DNA of 64,000 nt, from contig JBMNLV010000006.1 in NCBI GenBank assembly GCA_050953005.1, positions 1 to 64,000 on the forward strand, in the 5' to 3' direction. The first letter of the stretch is position 1; each line of letters starts with the position of its first letter. Source of the DNA: UBA6115 sp050953005 (GTDB lineage Bacteria > Bacillota > Clostridia > Christensenellales > Aristaeellaceae). The notes beneath the pieces are model-generated. The model did no database searches, was not told where the DNA came from, and was given only the letters and a program-made list of their open reading frames with translations. This document shows, in pieces, positions 61,570-64,000 of this stretch. A program made the position numbers and the translations under genes.

Positions 61570-62043
61570 TGCTTCCTTCAAAACCCGTTCCCAGGCGGTG
61601 ATCATCTTCTCATGGGATGTCAGGCGCAGGAATTCATCCTGCTGCCAGTCAGGAAGCGCCAGGTTGGCATCCCAATAATACTGGCGTTCCTCATACTCTT
61701 CCTTGAGAGTATCCGCGCGCATGGTTACAGGATAAAAGCGCACTCCCTCGCGGTAGACAAGCTCTGTGTCCATGCTGGCGAAATGGACCAGGTCCACGCG
61801 GTTGCGCCCCTTGACCGCATTGTATAAAAACCGCTGGTAACGCTTGACCGGAAAAATGGACATGCTCAGGGAAAACATCAGCAGCATGCTCAGCAGCGCC
61901 AACGACAGGCCGGTCAGCCACTCCATCCGCCGGGTGAAGCTGAAGACAATCACTGCCAGCAACATGGTCTCCGGTATCAGCCAAACCAGCACCCGTTTTC
62001 GTAACTGCTTGCCCAAAGAATCAATATCGTCTTGCGTATACAT
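61564..62043 (-). CDS. Two-span membrane protein of unknown function
   Basis: 159 residues from the ATG at 62043, seven bases behind GGGAGG. Two adjacent spans (RVLVWLIPETMLLAVIVFSF and LTGLSLALLSMLLMFSLSMS) are followed by a cytoplasmic or outer domain of about 90 residues (RNRVDLVHFASMDTELVYRE, EYEERQYYWDANLALPDW). I recognise no named family. It converges on the DUF5655-like gene with a 6-base overlap. Confidence 0.72.
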   Translation of the reverse strand: MYTQDDIDSLGKQLRKRVLVWLIPETMLLAVIVFSFTRRMEWLTGLSLALLSMLLMFSLSMSIFPVKRYQRFLYNAVKGRNRVDLVHFASMDTELVYREGVRFYPVTMRADTLKEEYEERQYYWDANLALPDWQQDEFLRLTSHEKMITAWERVLKEAL

Positions 62044-62122
62044 CACTCATCCTCCCTCTACAGTGTACTAAATCCAGCCCGTCTTGTAAATCCGCGACAT
62101 ACTGTGATTGGGCTGCGGATGA

Positions 62123-62131
62123 TGGTATAAT
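62123..62131 (+). promoter_or_regulatory. Extended -10 promoter of the second ABC-2 transporter
   Basis: TGGTATAAT (TGn-TATAAT) at 62123-62131, 30 bases before the start codon; weak -35 box, as for the other extended -10 promoters here. Confidence 0.55.
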
Positions 62132-62160
62132 GCAAGAGAAATCTTTGCATGGAGGAACGC

Positions 62161-63048
62161 ATGGAGACGGTCATCAAGACCAACCGGCTTACCAAGCGCT
62201 ACCGGCGCGCCCGGGGGATTACCAACCTGAGCATCACCGTCAACAAAGGGGATATCTATGGCTTTATCGGCTCCAACGGCGCGGGAAAGTCAACCACCAT
62301 CCGCGTGCTGTTGGGGTTGATTCGGGCCAATGCCGGCAAGGCGGAGGTTTTCGGTTTCGATGTCAACCGCAGAAAACGCGAGATTCTTTCGGACATCGGC
62401 TATATTCCCTCTGAGGTATCCTACTACCCCGGCATGCGCGTTTCGGATGCGCTGCGGATGTCTGCCCAGCTGCGCAGGCGGGATTGTGCCCTGGAAGCCC
62501 GCCGCTTATGCGGCGCGCTGTCTTTGGATATGAACCGCAAAATACAGGAGCTGTCTTTTGGCAACAAGAAAAAGCTGGCCATCGCGCTGGCCTTGCAGCA
62601 CCGACCTCAGCTTTTGATTTTGGATGAGGCGACCAGCGGTTTGGATCCGCTGATTCAAAAAGCCTTTTGGGATTTGCTCAATGAGCGGCATGTCCAGGGC
62701 GCCACCATTTTCCTGTCCAGCCATATCCTCTCAGAAATCCAGCAGCATTGCACCCGCGCGGCCATCATCCGCGAGGGCGAGCTGGTGGTAGAGGACAGTG
62801 TGGGAACCCTGTCAAAAAATGCCGCCAAGCGCGTGACGCTGCGCGGCTGCGATCATTTTCCGGAAGATTTCGCCGGCGCCATCAATCCTACCCGGGGAGA
62901 CCACAGCGTCAGCTTTCTTTTCCAGGGCGATTGCAAACGGCTTCTATGGGATTTACAGCAGGTCACCTTCAGTGATTTAACCATCACGGAACCGGACATG
63001 GAAGAGATCTTCCTGCATTTTTATGAGAAAGGCGGCCGGCAAAAGTGA
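62161..63048 (+). CDS. ABC transporter ATP-binding protein
   Basis: 295 residues of the ABC-2 exporter group. Walker A GSNGAGKSTTIRVLLGLI, IGYIPSEVSYYPGMRVSDAL, signature ELSFGNKKKLAIALALQ (SFGNKKK in place of SGGQ, common in the group), Walker B LLILDEATSGLDP, H-loop FLSSHILSEIQQH. The C-terminal 80 residues form the small extra domain of BcrA-like ATPases. I chose 62161 because GGAGG at 62151 is its ribosome site; the ATG at 62149 lies too far upstream. The permease overlaps its end by four bases. Confidence 0.92.
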   Translation: METVIKTNRLTKRYRRARGITNLSITVNKGDIYGFIGSNGAGKSTTIRVLLGLIRANAGKAEVFGFDVNRRKREILSDIGYIPSEVSYYPGMRVSDALRMSAQLRRRDCALEARRLCGALSLDMNRKIQELSFGNKKKLAIALALQHRPQLLILDEATSGLDPLIQKAFWDLLNERHVQGATIFLSSHILSEIQQHCTRAAIIREGELVVEDSVGTLSKNAAKRVTLRGCDHFPEDFAGAINPTRGDHSVSFLFQGDCKRLLWDLQQVTFSDLTITEPDMEEIFLHFYEKGGRQK

Positions 63049-63833
63049 TCGTTTTTCGCAATGAGATCCGCTTCCACTGGAAAACCACGTTGATCTGGGC
63101 TCTCTCACTGTCCTTTTTCGGTGTGCTGTCCATGCAGCTTTATCCGCAGGTAGCCAATTATTCCACAGTGTTCAATGCCATGGTGGAACGCCTGGGCATC
63201 TTCGGGCAGATGTTCAACCTGTCCAGCATGGATATGTTTGACTTTATGAATTACTACGGCCTGGAAAACGGAAATTTCGCCGGCCTGGGCGGGGGCATGT
63301 TTGCCGCTGTCACGGCCATCAACATCGTCGCGCGCGAGGAAGGCCGCCACACCGCGGAGTTTCTCTTTCACCATCCAATTAAACGCCTGAATGTGCTGAT
63401 ACAGAAGTTCTTCGCGATGCTGCTGCAAATCATTGTGCTTAACGGCATCTTTATGCTGGCGGCCATGTTTGGCGCCAGTTTGATCAGCCAGACTTTCCCG
63501 CAAAAACAGTTCTATGACTTTCACCTGTCCATGCTGCTGATGAACCTGCAGGTAGCGGTTTTATGCTTTGGCATCTCCTGCATGAAAAAACGCGACAGCA
63601 TTGTGCCGGGCCTGGGTTTGGTGCTGGCGTTCTACTTTTTGAACCTGTTTATCAACATCAACCGCGAGGTGGCTACCTTTAAACACCTGACGCCCTATTA
63701 CTATACGGACATCGGGCGCATCGGCGACAATGGCGGCCCCTTGTGGGAAGCCATCGGCCTGGGCTATATCGCGCCGGTTTTTATCCTGATTGTGGGGATC
63801 ATCCATTACACCAGAAAGGACCTGGCCATATAA
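63045..63833 (+). CDS. ABC-2-type transporter permease
   Basis: 262 residues with six predicted spans. Features are WALSLSFFGVLSMQLYPQVA at the N-terminus, a loop with REEGRHTAEFLFHHPIKRLN (the conserved 'E..g...L..p..r' motif of ABC-2 permeases), and a last span YIAPVFILIVGIIHYT. With the preceding ATPase it forms an export system of unknown substrate. GTG start, overlapping the ATPase stop. Confidence 0.88.
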   Translation: MIVFRNEIRFHWKTTLIWALSLSFFGVLSMQLYPQVANYSTVFNAMVERLGIFGQMFNLSSMDMFDFMNYYGLENGNFAGLGGGMFAAVTAINIVAREEGRHTAEFLFHHPIKRLNVLIQKFFAMLLQIIVLNGIFMLAAMFGASLISQTFPQKQFYDFHLSMLLMNLQVAVLCFGISCMKKRDSIVPGLGLVLAFYFLNLFININREVATFKHLTPYYYTDIGRIGDNGGPLWEAIGLGYIAPVFILIVGIIHYTRKDLAI

Positions 63834-63893
63834 ACAAGACACGCAGGAGCGGTGGTATTATTTGTTGCTGCACGAGAAAACAGGAGGGCAACC

Positions 63894-64000
63894 ATGGCGA
63901 AACTGGAACGTGAACTGCAGGGCGATGCTGAAAGCTTTATCAATTACATCCATCAGGGCATTGTTGGCGGCTCTATTTCCGCCACGTATGAGGATGGCAG
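63894..64000 (+). CDS. DUF6054-like protein, 3' part beyond the window
   Basis: Only 35 codons are visible: MAKLERELQGDAESFINYIH, then QGIVGGSISATYEDG. The pattern resembles the start of DUF6054 family proteins of Clostridia, which have no known function. The ATG follows GGAGGG. It is probably co-transcribed with the ABC-2 pair, 60 bases upstream, since no terminator is seen. Confidence 0.6.
   Translation, partial: MAKLERELQGDAESFINYIHQGIVGGSISATYEDG

Overview
The window is a 64 kb piece of a moderately GC-rich chromosome that reads as an anaerobic, fermentative member of the Clostridia. The evidence is a trimeric-type NAD(P)-linked [FeFe]-hydrogenase with its DRTGG/HATPase/PHP regulatory genes, a GlgB-GlgC-GlgD-GlgA glycogen operon (GlgD is a Firmicutes trait), pst-phoU-phoBR, sigma-A type promoters (TTGACA, 17 bp, TATAAT-like) and strong AGGAGG ribosome binding sites. 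All four ABC solute-binding proteins have ordinary signal peptides without a lipobox cysteine, which would suit a Christensenellales-like group or a diderm Firmicute. That lineage guess is inference only.

Layout. Positions 1-1000 hold the edge of an integrative element: a tyrosine recombinase (cut by the window start), a complete tRNA-Ser(CGA), and a second tRNA-Ser cut off exactly at the anticodon loop. From 1.3 to 9 kb come a cell-wall L,D-transpeptidase, an N-acetylhexosamine 1-kinase-like gene split by a 1.63 kb insertion sequence with a perfect 6 bp target duplication, thiN and radA. From 9.1 to 14.7 kb come an IS630-family element, an ECF sigma factor with a membrane anti-sigma candidate, a solute-binding protein and a five-repeat peptidoglycan-binding protein. 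A leftward run (14.8-19.8 kb) carries a metallophosphoesterase-like gene with lost metal ligands, ppk, cysS and comEA. The glycogen operon fills 20.0-26.1 kb.

From 26.2 to 31.1 kb there is an amino-acid ABC transporter whose binding protein is transcribed away from its permease and ATPase, which share a unit with an aminotransferase and an iron-type alcohol dehydrogenase. From 31.1 to 37.8 kb lies a complete phosphate operon, preceded by Pho-box-like TTTACA repeats and starting with a circularly permuted PstS. Next come a dihydrolipoamide-dehydrogenase-like flavoprotein, a Gfo/Idh/MocA oxidoreductase and an ABC-2 exporter.

From 43.2 to 51.5 kb is the most unusual block, a ten-gene hydrogenase operon. 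It encodes the catalytic HndA-HndB-HndC-HndD complex together with a hydrogenase-like sensor protein, two stand-alone HATPase proteins, two DRTGG proteins and a PHP phosphoesterase. The set reads as an H2 or redox sensing and signalling module built into the enzyme operon. The hndB gene carries a 1 bp frameshift. The rest is a taurine/nitrate-type ABC transporter, an arabinose operon (araA, kinase, araD) preceded by a truncated GH31 alpha-xylosidase, a secreted caspase-fold protease with an embedded EF-hand, a corrinoid adenosyltransferase, small conserved proteins, a second ABC-2 transporter and the start of a DUF6054-like gene at the right edge.
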